From Acanthaster planci (lineage: Eukaryota; Echinodermata; Asteroidea; Valvatida; Acanthasteridae): DNA of 64,000 nucleotides. A model generated the notes under the pieces. That model was given only the letters and a program-made list of their open reading frames with translations. It made no database searches and was not told the origin of the DNA. Each line of letters opens with the position of its first letter. Position 1 is the first letter of the stretch. The position numbers and the translations under genes are program-made. This document shows, one piece after another, positions 35,165-48,000 of this stretch. The DNA lies in NCBI RefSeq assembly GCF_001949145.1, contig NW_019091356.1:2946713-3010712 (forward strand), in the 5' to 3' direction.

Positions 35165-35525
35165 ATTCAAGTGAGAATTTCTGACCAGCTCATTAGCATT
35201 AAAAGTGCCCCCCCCCCACAGTATCTTTGGAAAAAGGAGATTGTTTGGCCCCCAAAATGGAGAGACTGTGTAAATCGTTGCGAGGATCAACTTTCTGGGT
35301 CTTTGAGCTTTCATATGAGAGCAGAAGGGCTAAAAACTACGGTTGAAAAATGGTCCTAAGTGCCCGAGAAAGTTGAGGGTTGCCACTTGGAAAATGGCTG
35401 CAATCGGACTTCGGAAAAATCACTTTTTGGGGGGTAATTTTGTTTTGTGGGAATAATTAAAAATGTAATTGGTTGACCCACCAAAAATTGAAAAGAAATT
35501 GAAAGATAAGTGACCAGACAAGAAT
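35165..35525 (-). repeat. Dispersed ~330-bp repeat, copy 2 (inverted)
   Basis: On the minus strand it reads TTTCAATTTCTTTTCAATTT, GTGGGTCAACCAATTACATT, GCAGCCATTTTCCAAG, GGCACTTAGGACCATTTTTC, CTGCTCTCATATGAAAGCTC and AACAATCTCCTTTTTC, in the same order as copy 1 at 20525-20850. The second assembly gap begins next to its left end, as would be expected if the repeat broke the assembly. Confidence 0.65.
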
Positions 35526-35533
35526 TTCATTGT

Positions 35534-35562
35534 NNNNNNNNNNNNNNNNNNNNNNNNNNNNN
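35534..35562. other. Assembly gap (29 N)
   Basis: Unknown bases immediately beyond the inverted dispersed repeat. Confidence 0.99.
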
Positions 35563-38500
35563 GGTGGAACCAATGGGCGGAAGTGAACTTCTCTAGTTCG
35601 CGAACGACTGTGAAATGCGTGCGTTACGTATACGATCATTGGTACTAGTCTGGATATTAGACACAATGATTCTGGCTACTCTAAGAATCAAGGGTCCGGT
35701 ATCACCCAATGCCCACATGACCAAGACGGAGGAATTCCTCCAGTTTTCCGGAAATAACCGAAATATTTCGTCTGTATTTGGCATGTTTGGATGGTACTGT
35801 TGATGTTTGGCAATACCCGGCCGGGTAGCGTAATTTTTTTTCTTGGAAGATCAAGGGTAATTATAAAATGGGTGTATCTTAACCGTTGCGCATGCGTTTG
35901 TCATCTTGGAAGGTTTGGGGGCAATAAGGCTGTTTACCAATAGTCAACTTCGGCTCCGTCTCAGGCTTCAACTGTTTTTTTTTCTACCTGACTTTGTAGT
36001 AAGCACACTAATTAGTTTAATAGTGCAAAAAAAACATCAAATAAGATGCAAGAGAGCAAAAACTTATACGCTTATAGACGGTGGTGTTTTCCACTCGTTT
36101 TTCCTCCGTTTTTTCCTTGAGTCTAATCCCAGCTAACCTAGTCCAACTTCAGCGAAATATCAAATTGGGTCAATTACATGTAATTCATCTTAACTTTGAT
36201 GTCCTGCGACTAACTCTTTTTTATAAAAAAAAGGTGAAGCTAATGAAAACGCTGTCAATCCTTTGCAGCAGGGACAAGGAAACCGCGTGCCGCCGGCACA
36301 CGCGCCAGGCCTGGCCTCGGCAATGCACGTGCTTAAACTTGTTTATGAATATCCATAGCCTTATTCTAATTATGTTTGCGCACGCGCAGCGTCACTGGCA
36401 TGTAAAGCTTGTTTTTTACGCTACCGCGGGAAATGGACGGATGAGTATCGTGTGCGGGTGAGTGAAATTTAATTCATGAAATTTGAATGACTGACATTGA
36501 ATTCGTCCGGTAGCTTTATATGGGATGATGACCAGACTTACCGTAGGTCACTTTAGTTGTTATAATGTTTGTTGACCTGGTGTTTGTAACTTGTAAAATG
36601 GATTGCAAGTCACAGATCAAACATGTCAGAAGATTGAAGAAGCCGCTTGTTGCGTGCAGAGCAATCTTTACGCAGTACTGTGTGGTGCTGTTCATGTTAT
36701 GTACACGTACATGTAGGCATCGTGAACTTGTAGGCGTGATGTACTGTACATGAACATGTACATGTAGGCCTAGGCCTACAAAGCATGTACGTGTACATTT
36801 ACAGTACACGATGTACAATTTACATGTAGGCCTACGAAGTCGAGCCTTTGTACATGTACAGTGTACATGTACGTGTAGGCCTAATTGGTACATGTAATAC
36901 TACTAATAATATTGACATTGTGCTGTTTTATTTCCTTAGCCTTGCTCTGTTCTAACAAATATAACGGTGCTGTTGGTGTAAAACTGGTACTTAGTGGTAC
37001 CAGACTCAACAGGCAACAATACTAGTCCATGTTTGTTCTTAAAATTTGGGAAAAGTTGCATAGGCCGTAGAACCCTAAGTCTCCTCCGATAAAATTTTCA
37101 CACCCAGCTTGATTTTCCTCTCAGAAAGTACATCCCTGTTGATATGCACACACACTGCAACAATTTCAGTTTTATGTACAGGATGTAGACCCTACTGTTT
37201 GATTCCTAGAATATCTTTGACTTGATTAAGTTGATACCATATCAGTCTGTAGTGTTAGCTCCCTGCTAACGTCATAAAGATAACATCTTGCATGTATTAG
37301 CATAATTTGTGTCACATTTTGTCAAAGGTCATAAACATGGCAAATCATAAAAAAGTCGACTGACACATGTATTCAGTATATTGTAGTTTTCATATAAGGT
37401 TTGTCTCCACAATTAGAACCATTGTCACACTTTTACCCTGTCAGTTTAATTTGGATGTTAAATTAGTGGAATACAAAGATACATTTAAAGTTTTTCCCTG
37501 CTTATTTTTTTTTCAATCTTAGTGAGGTAAATCTCAATGTTATTTTTAATTTGCCTTAATTAGGTCTATGATTCATGCCATGGACTGACCTGAAAATAGG
37601 TCAAACTAGCCCTTTACCCCGATGCCATTGGTCTCCCAACTTCCACTGAGCAGTACCTACATGTATGGGTCATTGCAACCAAAACATATCAAAGAAAAAA
37701 TAGTAATGTGGATTTACTGCAGATATGGAGGAAATTAGTTACCCATGTTAACCTATCTTTAATATGGATGTTGCACAACGTTATGTACATGTATTAAGTG
37801 AGTAACTTAAGTAGGTTTATAGCCCTCAAGTTACTTGCAGACAGGAATTATTTGTACATGTACACATCTCATGGGCTTACATGGAGCACTTGTTATGGAC
37901 ACCTTTGTTGTCACCTTGAGTTGAAAACCATCTGGCCTTTTTTACTCCAAATTTCACATACCAGTAGAGCAGTCTGCTCTCCCTTGTGAGTGCACATGAC
38001 TTTATGATAGTAGGGGCTGTCTGCCTGTACATGTAGGTACATGTACAGCACTGTGGACTGTGCATTGACTTACATTTGAATCTCAGACTCAAGGTCTCTC
38101 GTTGTTCAATGTGGGTAGACTGCTGATGAACCAATCATGAGGCTCCTTGTGCTAAGGTGATACACGGTATTCAGTGACCGAAGAGTGGCAAATTTCTAAC
38201 CGATCCACTTGCAGGAACACTGAATACTAGTCTACATTACCATTTATGTGATGTGTCACTCTGTTCAATACTTTGTTTACAGTACGTTGTACAAACCACA
38301 AAGTGACTGCCATTGGGTTTTCCAATTCTTGGTAGGGGGAGGGAGGGTTCAAAATTAAACCTCACTTGGAATTCATACCCATGTACCCTGTTAACCATGT
38401 ATCTAGGGGAACATTCTTGTAGTTATTGTACATGTAGAAAAAAATTCATTAATTTATATCGTTGGGATTTTACACTTGAAAATGAGTTCTTGCAATTGAG

Positions 38501-41500
38501 GCCCCCTTTTTCGAAAAGGAAATCAAAGTCAAGCCTTTTTAACTGCCCGGTTTGAATTAAATCCTATCCAAATTTATTTTGACTGACGGTTGTACAAATA
38601 GACAAATGGACAAGGACCCTTCTATTGTGAAGACAACTTTTGGGAACAGACGTTACATTTATCAGTGTTCTCCCAGCTCACATTTTAAATTTGATGGGGA
38701 CTGATATTGAAATGGGGGATTGGGGTGGGTGGGGCAAAGCCTTAGGAGGGGTTAAAGACCCACTTTAGGACTTCCCCCTTTGTAAAGTTCAGATCCTGTT
38801 CATTCAAATCTAAGAGGAAAATGTGTAAAATTGAAAGCAAAATTTTACACATTCATAAACGGCCTTTTTCTTCAAGATGTTGTGTAAGGTGATATTTATT
38901 CAATGATGTAAATGTAGTGGCATTGTTTAATCATGTGGATGAGATGAGTAAACATTGATGGGCTGCTAGGCTACTTACTAGGTTGGAGGATACCTAACAA
39001 GTGAAAGGTAGCATTCATGGAACAATGTACAAAGAAAGGACCACGGTTCAACAATATTGAGTCGGGGTTTAAAAGATAGAGTGTTGCTGCGGTTTCCAGC
39101 AAAGTTCCTAAAAGTCCCAAAGTAGATAAAGAAGAAAAAAGTTGCAAGAATACATGTATGTGACCTTCAGAGAGAAACGTTGCAGTCGGATGGAGGTTCA
39201 GAAAACATCACAAGACTGGAGGCAACGGCTCAGCTGCTTCCGATGCAGTCATTAGGGAGACTTCCTGTTCCCCAGTCGGGGAGGGGGGAGGGAGAGAGAG
39301 TGTTGTTATGTTCAACTTCAGGCCGGAGTCCACTGCATTCTCACGAGATTGGCGATGATGTCGACCTGTTGAGTAACCTCTCGCTGAGCCGTGTTGCAAA
39401 AAATAGACCTTGGTTCTGTTTTGTATGCATCTGTGGCTGGGCCTGTGCATCACTACCCCTGTGATAGCATCAAGAAGGTGATCTGTCACATACATGTACA
39501 TACATGTGTGTGTGTGTTCACTTGTAATAGTCACAGTGAAAAAGATTCAGGGTTTTCTCCCTAGATGTGAACCATCTGTTGTTTTTTTTTGGGGGGGGGG
39601 AGTAAACTGCTACGATTTTTCAGTCTAATCCAAACTCAGTTTCTAGGCCAATGGAAGTCAGCCCTTCAGGAGTCCCTGGAATAACTGAATATTGTTAAGT
39701 TATAGTACGTACATGTACATATGCCAAAAGATAGAATACCATGTTCAACAAAATTGTATTTGTCGGGCATACCTGTACCTTAGAATATATAGAGAGGTCT
39801 GTGTATGTACATGTACGTGTTCATTTGTCTTCACATTACCTACATGTACACATATGCCTCATTATGAATACGTTCGCACGTGTTCTGCATGATAGCGTAG
39901 AAGGTACATACGTACATGTACATATGATGTCATTATCAATGCTTTTATGGATCCTGGACAGAACTTGCACGTGTATGTACGTGTGTAATGGACAGAATTT
40001 CAGAGCAAATCATGTACAGGTAGCCGTCAGGCCACATTGGGAACAGCACAGACTGCATGCCTTCAGATCTGTGCACAGTCTCCCCCAAATTGGCAGTGTT
40101 CAGATTTCTTCCGCGCCGCCTCTTCAGTTGAGTTCAGTCACTCTGTGCCTCTGTACTGCACAAACTCACAGCAAGGATAGGATGTTTTCTTGAAAGCTGA
40201 CAGAATAACCAAATCACGTGGTTTGTTTGGCTTCCCGGCTGCCTACATATGGTCAAGCACCCATGCTTCAAGGTCAGTCTTTTATTCTTCTTTCATTGAT
40301 ATTCTAAAGGCAGTTTTGGCTTTTACTGTAGAGTACGTGTATATCCGCTACAGCCAGTAGAATAGGAAAGAAATGTGCCAAGGTCTGTTTTTCTGCCATT
40401 CACATGTATCCAGCATTGTGCTGGTGGTTTTTGGCAAAGTCTTGTGGTGGATAGTTATTGGCTGACTGGGGCTTCTTCTCTGGCGTCGTCACGCCTTAAC
40501 ACAAGTTCATTTACATGAACTGTGCACCCTGTGTGTTTTGTGTGTAGGGTCTTTCACCGATTTTTGTGATGTAAAGAATAAGATGGCAATTGGGCCGTCA
40601 GTTGAATTGACTGTTTCAGATCCGTGCAAAGTGGGCACATTTTTTTGGGGGAAAATTAACTAAGGTCTTCACTTTTCAACTCCTTGGACGAATGGACATT
40701 GGAGTGCACTGTACATGTACGTGCAAAGTACATGTACACATGTGTGGTCAAAGGTGATTGTACATACGTAAAGTATGGTACATGTACATCTACATGTGTG
40801 GGATTTCCTCTTTGCCTTCTGAGAGCTTGACTCACGTTATTGCAGTAAATGAGTCATCAGCTTAGCTCATCCATAACTCAATCAGAACAGTTTCACACTT
40901 TGTAATTATTAACAGCACCAAGTGCTCCATTTAAAATCTGGTTCCGAATGGTGGTTCACTGACAAATACTTTTCCTGGGATACAATTTTGAGGTACCAGT
41001 ACTTGACCAAAAGTCTTTTAAATTTTAACCGTGATGTGCAGTTTAGCCCTGTGCATTTAACAGGTACAGTACATGTACTGTACATGTAATACGCGAGCCT
41101 GTACATAATCATGTACATCTGTACATGTACGAATTACCCGGTAGAACAATACATGTAAGTACATGTACATGTAGATGACTCATTTTCAAATAGGGTTTAA
41201 AAACTGATGTAATCACCTTCACTTAATGAAATGGTGAATTGGTTTTATGTTCTAAAAGATAAGAACGCTTTATACAGCATTGCTGGCCAATCTTAAGTTG
41301 TGAACATCTTCAGTTGGTACAATGTACCGGTACATGTACAGTGAACTTGGCTGTAGCGCCACTGTGTCGGTGTTCATGTACGTGTCATGTACATGTGTAC
41401 CAGCAACTTGTACAGTTTGTGACTTTTGATAGGGAGGGCTTGGATTTGATTCGTTTGCACAGTGTGATATGCAACACACACATGTACATGTACAATGTAC

Positions 41501-41983
41501 TTGTAATATGCCTGTCCCTTGAGCTGCTCGCTCTGTGCCTGATACAGGCTACCAGGGAGATGACCCACTGGGGTCAGGGAAAGAGAATTGTCATCAGCTG
41601 GCTGGTACTGCGTTTGCTTTGGCTGCCAAGTCAGATGAGGTGATATTGTAAAGTGCCTGCAATGTGCATGCACCCTGGTACATTGTACATTCATACTGTA
41701 CATGGCAGGAAATTGTTCATGGCACTGCATGTAAGCATAGATCTACATCATGTACATACATGTACCACTACATGCACAGTACATGTACAACGTACCTGAT
41801 AAATTACATGCACTTTGAATATGTAACATTCCTTTTTACTTGTAATGAAGCTTAGAATGAAGTTTCCCTTGGCCATTTTAAACATAAAGCCCCCTGCAAA
41901 AAATTAAATTAATGAGTGGGACATAGTCACATAGATTTCTAGGAGAAAATGCACAATAAAACAGTGCTCACCAGAAGAGCGTC
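35563..41983. other. Long gene-poor stretch, part 1
   Basis: No recognisable gene on either strand. Around 36380-36465 a GC-rich block (CGCACGCGCAGCG, then CTACCGCGGGAAATGGACGG, then GTGCGGGTGAGTG) looks like a promoter with a possible non-coding first exon and GTGAGT donor on the plus strand, but no following exon was found. Many TACATGTA palindromes occur from 36690 on. Confidence 0.4.
36690..36895. repeat. GTACATGTAC / TAGGCCTA palindrome cluster
   Basis: A ~200-bp cluster of self-complementary motifs: GTACATGTA, GTACACGTAC, TGTAGGCCTAGGCCTACA and similar. Weaker clusters recur at about 39480-39510, 40710-40800, 41065-41175, 41325-41400, 41480-41510, 41680-41800, 47510-47550 and 48930-48950. 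Confidence 0.8.
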
Positions 41984-42044
41984 GGAGCTTGGTGTGGGAC
42001 TGGTGATTTGAATACAGAGAATTGCCAGTCCCACAGCAAGCCCA
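41984..42044. repeat. Short stem-loop, pre-miRNA-like
   Basis: GAGCTTGGTGTGGGACTGG faces CCAGTCCCACAGCAAGCCC across a 21-nt loop: about 19 pairs with two mismatches. The size fits a miRNA precursor, but the lower stem does not extend far and there is no expression evidence. It may be just a small foldback. Confidence 0.3.
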
Positions 42045-45000
42045 GTCGGGCCGATAATGCAACATTTGATTTGTAAGCATAGAGGCCCCCTTTTATTTAT
42101 ATTTTCTCCATTCTCATCATGAGTGCTGCGCAGTCGTGTTTTGATCGTGTGATACTTGTACCGGTATGCACATGTACTAGGTAGATTTCTGATATTGTGA
42201 CAACAACAGGAATCTTTTGTTTCAAATATGTGTGATTTGAAATGTTTCTCTTAAAAAAGCATTTATGAACATTTTTACTTTTTTTAACAAGAATGGGCCA
42301 ATGGGGGGGCTTCGTCAAATTTGCATGTGTTCTTTGTTGGCCTATGAAAAGAGTCACAACACCGTGACAAGTGGGGATACTCCCTGAAGTTGTATTGTTG
42401 TCATGCATGGATGGTTGACCTTCCTGAAAACAAATCGGACCTTAATTGCACAGATAACTTTGCACGCAAAGGATATCTGGATTTAACCTGAAATGGTTGT
42501 CTGCCAGATGGTTACACATCTCCAAGTTGGCTCACTTTTTTGTGGCAACCAACTAGTGTGTGTCTTTCTAAGGAAATTCCTTCAAGTTGAGACAGCACGC
42601 TTTCTGAGGAAGTCGTGGGACTCTGAAAACATGAAAAGAGAATTTCCTAATGTCAAATGGTACAAACAATTTGTCATGAAAAGCCAGAAGACAATAAGCC
42701 TACAGCATCAGCCTGCCCAGTGCAAGTGAAGTCCAGGCTTTGATCTTTACAGTGGCCACCAGCAGCCACTGCCGCAATGCCCTAGTGAATAGCTGTGATG
42801 CCCTTTAAAAGTAGCACGCAGGTTTCGGCCACTTGGCCGACGTGCCCCTTTTCAGTGATCAGTAGGCCTATTTGAAAGTTCTATTGAACTCTCAAGTTAC
42901 AAGTTACCGTTTAGTGCTAGCATTTCTGTCAATGGCAGGCCGCACCGAACACTATTTATTCACGGACTGGTTATGAATCGCCCAGTAGACAACGTGTTAT
43001 AGCAACCATATCAAGATTGTTGAGTTGTGTGAAACTAAAAATGTGGCACCAGACTAATTTTATACATAGACTGGTCACAGGTTGCAGCATAGAAGTACAC
43101 ATTCTACACCGATTGGATTTCTGTACATTGCACATATTAAGACCGAGTCACTAATATTTTGGGATTGTAGACGGGAGTACGACCCAGTCTATTTTTCCTC
43201 GCTATTTCACTGGTATTTACGTGGGCACGACGGCGGGCTTAAATTGGATAAATGTTTGTGACCCAGTGACCGACTTGCGTGATTTGAATTGTTTGTTCGT
43301 AATTACATGTACATTGATTTTTGAAAAACAGACAGTGTTGGCTTTATGGCATCATGAAAAATAATAAGAGTCAACACCAAATGGTAAATTAAAAGTTGGT
43401 ACAGTATTATTTATTTTCATTTTTATCATTCAAGCAGTGCCACTGCTTAGCATGTAAACAGAAACAATGAAAAATTGTAGGCTGAAAGTTCAACACTATG
43501 TTGAAATTGAAGGAAAGTCTATTAAAGTCACCAACAAGTAAAAGTTCAAAAATGGCCTTGGTGCCCTTTCAGTTGGCCTTGGTGCCCTTTGGTTTTGGGA
43601 ATCTTCAAGGCCAAGTGCCCTTGATCCTCTGAAGCTTAAGGTTGAAGCCTTGAAGTCAAATTGAATTCTCCAAATATGTCAATGGGGCATTTTTCTATAC
43701 ACTATGTGTATGTGTACAGGTGCATGGACATACATGTTCGTACATGTACCTGCATTTTGATGGTGTTGTCGAAAGCAAGTTTTGCCATAAAATTTTTTTA
43801 CCACACATTACCGTACATGATTTTAATATGCACAAAACAGGATCTCGCTGAAACTTTGAAATCAACGTCGTTTTAAACTTGATTTGATTCATAATTCTGC
43901 CTGTTGTCTGTTTCTTACTACCAGGTAGGAATATTTTTCAATAGTCTTTAGTTAACAAGGTCTGCATACCTTGTTATTGTAAGTAGGAAAGGTAGAGGCT
44001 TGGGAATTCTAAGTCAAATGGGTTGTGGAATCTTGTTTTACATGTGTACAATGTAAATGAACTTATGTGTAGTTGTAGTCTGTTTATTTTTTAGCAAGCT
44101 GCTAATTAGCTATATGTGAAGTGATATAGTGTAAATGTCTGTGAAGTTGATTCTTTTTTATATTCTCTGAAAAAGGAAGATTTGTACACGTGTGCAAATC
44201 TGAATGGGGCAAATGTTTGTCCCATTTCCTAAGTCACGTGCTGCACCTCGGGCATGGTTGGTGTCCCTACACAGGCTGGCTTCTGTACATGTATGTAATT
44301 CACATAAATCTTTCCGGAATGCCAGAAGACCTTTTGGGTCACAGCGTTACATGCACACACGGGCAGGGAAAAGTACAACCGCGAGCCAGCCATAATCGTT
44401 CGAACATATTTTTGTTTGTATTGCACATGCACCATGCATGCCGCTGAGCATATTTGCACTAATGCACTGGTGAGTTACACATGGTACTCTGTGTACACAC
44501 GTACATGTCCAGCGGCTCTTCCAGAATTTATACGCTTAGCCCCCTCCCCCAAGTTATCTGCCCTTGTGATATTTCAAGTCATTAAATTGTCCATGTCAAA
44601 ATTATTTACCCTCCACAAGTACTTTGGTCTAATCGCATTGGAGGTCAATGTCTAATTTGCTGAAAGCACCAGCTGCCGTGATACATGTACTGGGCAAACC
44701 TGCCTTCTTTGAACATGTGAAGACATGTTTGTTTGGGGGAATTATGAATGGCCGGGGATGGCTCATGCGTAGTGATGCATGTGAACGTACGGTATGGTAC
44801 ATGTACATGTACGTGTGGTCTGAGGTTTTGCTTATTCTCTCCCACTCTCGTTCTGTCTTTGCCTTGTTTGCGATGGATTTGGCACGCTGCCAGGGGTCGC
44901 TTTTTGGGCCGGCTTGTTAGGGAAGGCTTTTTACCGCATTCATTAGGGATGATCTTGACATGGGCTACCACGGTGGCCGCGTGCCGTTATGACACCGTGT

Positions 45001-48000
45001 TGTGTCAGTGAAGTGGATGAGCGTGGTGTATACTATCACAAGCGGCTTGGCGGGTCTCTTGCGGTCAGAGAGATCTTTGGAAAAGCTTAATACATGTCCC
45101 GTGTACATGTAAATTCAATTTTCCAACATATAATGTAATTTGCAGATGCGGTTCAGAGCACGTGAATGAGTAGGCAGGCAGGCAGGAATTTTCAGTTTTC
45201 ACTTTGTGACTCTGTTGCACAAAGTAGTTAAGTGTTTAAATCTGAAAGACTATGAAAATGAACCAAAGGGAAAAAAAGCACAAAGATGGGGAGAGCAATG
45301 CCCTGTAGTTTCATGCACTGGCAGATATTTGTTCTACAATTTTCTGAATAGATAACTTACATGTACCTGAAAAAGCCATGTCACCATGACAACTTGTAGA
45401 CAGGAAGTTTGAATTTGAATTGCAGATGTTTTCGAACAGTACATGTACATCATCAAATAGTGGGAAAATTTTATATATTTTTTTCTATGTGCGTTTTGCT
45501 TAGTTGGTCATCAGGTATGAATGGATTCTCAGAAGAATACCTGCTGATTTGTTTGTACATGTACCGGTATGTACCAGGTTGTACATGTAGCTTCACTTTT
45601 CATTGTGTGTGGTTGGTAAATTCCGACTCATAACTAAAGGAATTGGAAATCTTACTAATGCCGAGACATGTACAGTACATTTATTAAAGGAAAATCTTTC
45701 ATGAATCTTAAGTGGGTCAATCGTTACTCCTTTCTGCTGTTTTGTAGATGACATTATGGATCGCTTGCAATTAAAGATGATACCTCACAATATCTTACTT
45801 ACCAGTACGTATTGCAGCAAAATGAGGTTAGTTTTGCTCAGTTGATGGAAATCTGTGAAGTTAGGGGAAAAGAGAATAAAGGATTGTACGGTTGATTTTT
45901 TACACCCCGGAAAACTCGGTGGAAAAAGAAAAATCCCCAATAAAAAGCAAAGGCTGTAATGTTCAATCTTTTGTTAGAAATTACATGTACATGTATAAGT
46001 GATGCCAATAGTTTGTTGTCGACAATATTGTATCCCCCATAGTGTCAGTAGAAATTATAATATCCCCCATCTCTAGATGAAGTGGACAACTTTGTTCTAC
46101 AAAGGGTTTGTTTGTGATGTATCCACAGATCCCCTCAAGTCGCTTGTTTTTAAAAAACTCTACCAGATCAACCCTGACCCCTGCATGTAGACATTTCATG
46201 TGCTTTGCATGTACCAGTATGTAAACTACGTGTATGCAAAGCACATTGGTCTGAATAGGCTCTCGCGAAGCACCATCATGGCAGAAGGCATTCAGTGCCT
46301 CATCTTGTCAGTTGAAGTGCACCAACTGTGCCAGGTGACACTCTGCATTTGTGGAGGCTTGTTTTGGCCAAATCACTCCACAGTCCCGAGTGTCATGGCA
46401 ATACTTGACCTCTACATGCCGTGTGTATTTTGTAGACCAGCTTACACATTCTTAGTTGTACAATACCTGCATAATTTTTTTTTTCACGGGAATGTCAGTT
46501 TGAAGGTTAGTGATCCCGTTTGTTGATTGAAAATCCAGATTGAATATTTCTGTTCCTTCAGTCTCTGTGAATGTATGTTTGAATAGCTTTCCATGCTACC
46601 AGTGCCAGACTGTGTTGGCACTTTTGTCACCAGGTGAAAGCCACATCTGCCCCTCCATTCATGTGGTGTTGTGATAGTAACTGTTTATCAGCACAATCCC
46701 CCATGACCTGCTTAGGTCACTGGTGTGACCCTGTCAGGTCACAGAGTGGCAGAGCAGAGAAGAGAGAGGACACCTTACCCTTGAACATGGTTGGGATTTA
46801 GCTGTCCCCCTAGGCTCAGTGTATGTTCATGTACAGGTGCATACAGGTACATGTACATACAGGTTAATTTTTCCATAACTCTTGGCAATTTGGTGTTATA
46901 TTTAACACCACTGATGCATTGGTTCCCTAAACTTGCAATAGGCAAGTTTCCCCTCAAGTGTGCAAAAGAAGAGTTTTTTTACATCTTTTTCCCACACTTC
47001 CAGTGGTTCAAATAGATGGTATTAAAATGGAAAATTGAAATGCATGTACATGTATTTATGAACCATGCTGATACTAGTCCTGCCGAATTTTTGTAATGGA
47101 CGTGTAAATATATTTCATTCAGGCCAGGATGCCAACCAGTCTTTCCTCCGACTTAATGAGTTTCCTCTTTCCTAAAAGAGTGCTCAATTTACTCTTTCAA
47201 CCAAAATTTGAGTGTCAGGGAAAAAAAGTGTTTTAATCACCGGCGGGCCACAGCGTTTCCCTAATTTGGGATAATCTGAACTGTTTTCAGTTTGTCTGCA
47301 CTGTACACATGCAAAACCCATACTTAGGTGAGAGGCCCTTTAACTATAAAAATGGCATGAGCCTTGGCTACAAGTCTTCTTTTCCAATGAAAACAGTGCT
47401 TTGTCTCTCCAATGTACACAGCAATGTCGTGACATACATGTAGCGGTATAGTGTGTAATGCACTAACAGTGCTACGTGCAGCTCTGTTACTGTGTTTCAT
47501 TGATGATACACTATACATGTACTTGTACATACATGTACATTGTACATGTCAGGAGTACACGCAGTGGTTAATGTGAGCTGTACTGTATGTAACTGTCCTT
47601 ACCCTCTGGCCACCTGGGTAATCCCACAGGTTTGTGTTGAACCACAAACCACAAGCTGTAGTTGATAGCCATCGCCTCTGTGGTGGCCCTGGGGGTTATT
47701 TATCAATGAGGGGTTTCTCACTGCCCACAGCAGCTAAACTGTGAAGAGTGCCATATATCTGACATGGATTCCCTCAACCTGTCAAATTGCCAGGCTGGGA
47801 CAAGTGAGTGTGTTTTTATTTGTCCCAGAATGCCAACACAGATGTAAATGTAGTGGAAACATACTCTGTAGACTGTAGTGGTACTGACAGGTTACTGTAG
47901 CATGCCCTGGTATTGTACATGTATAAAAAAAAATGTGTACACATGCTCATCTGCTGCATACTTGGTTTCATTCAAATTACACATGTGCGTACACATGTAT

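Noticed and set aside
39180-39464. Plus-strand frame of 94 codons starting MQSDGGSENITR
   Set aside because: Composition is only slightly gene-like, no family is recognised, no splice partners are seen, and it lies in repeat-rich DNA.
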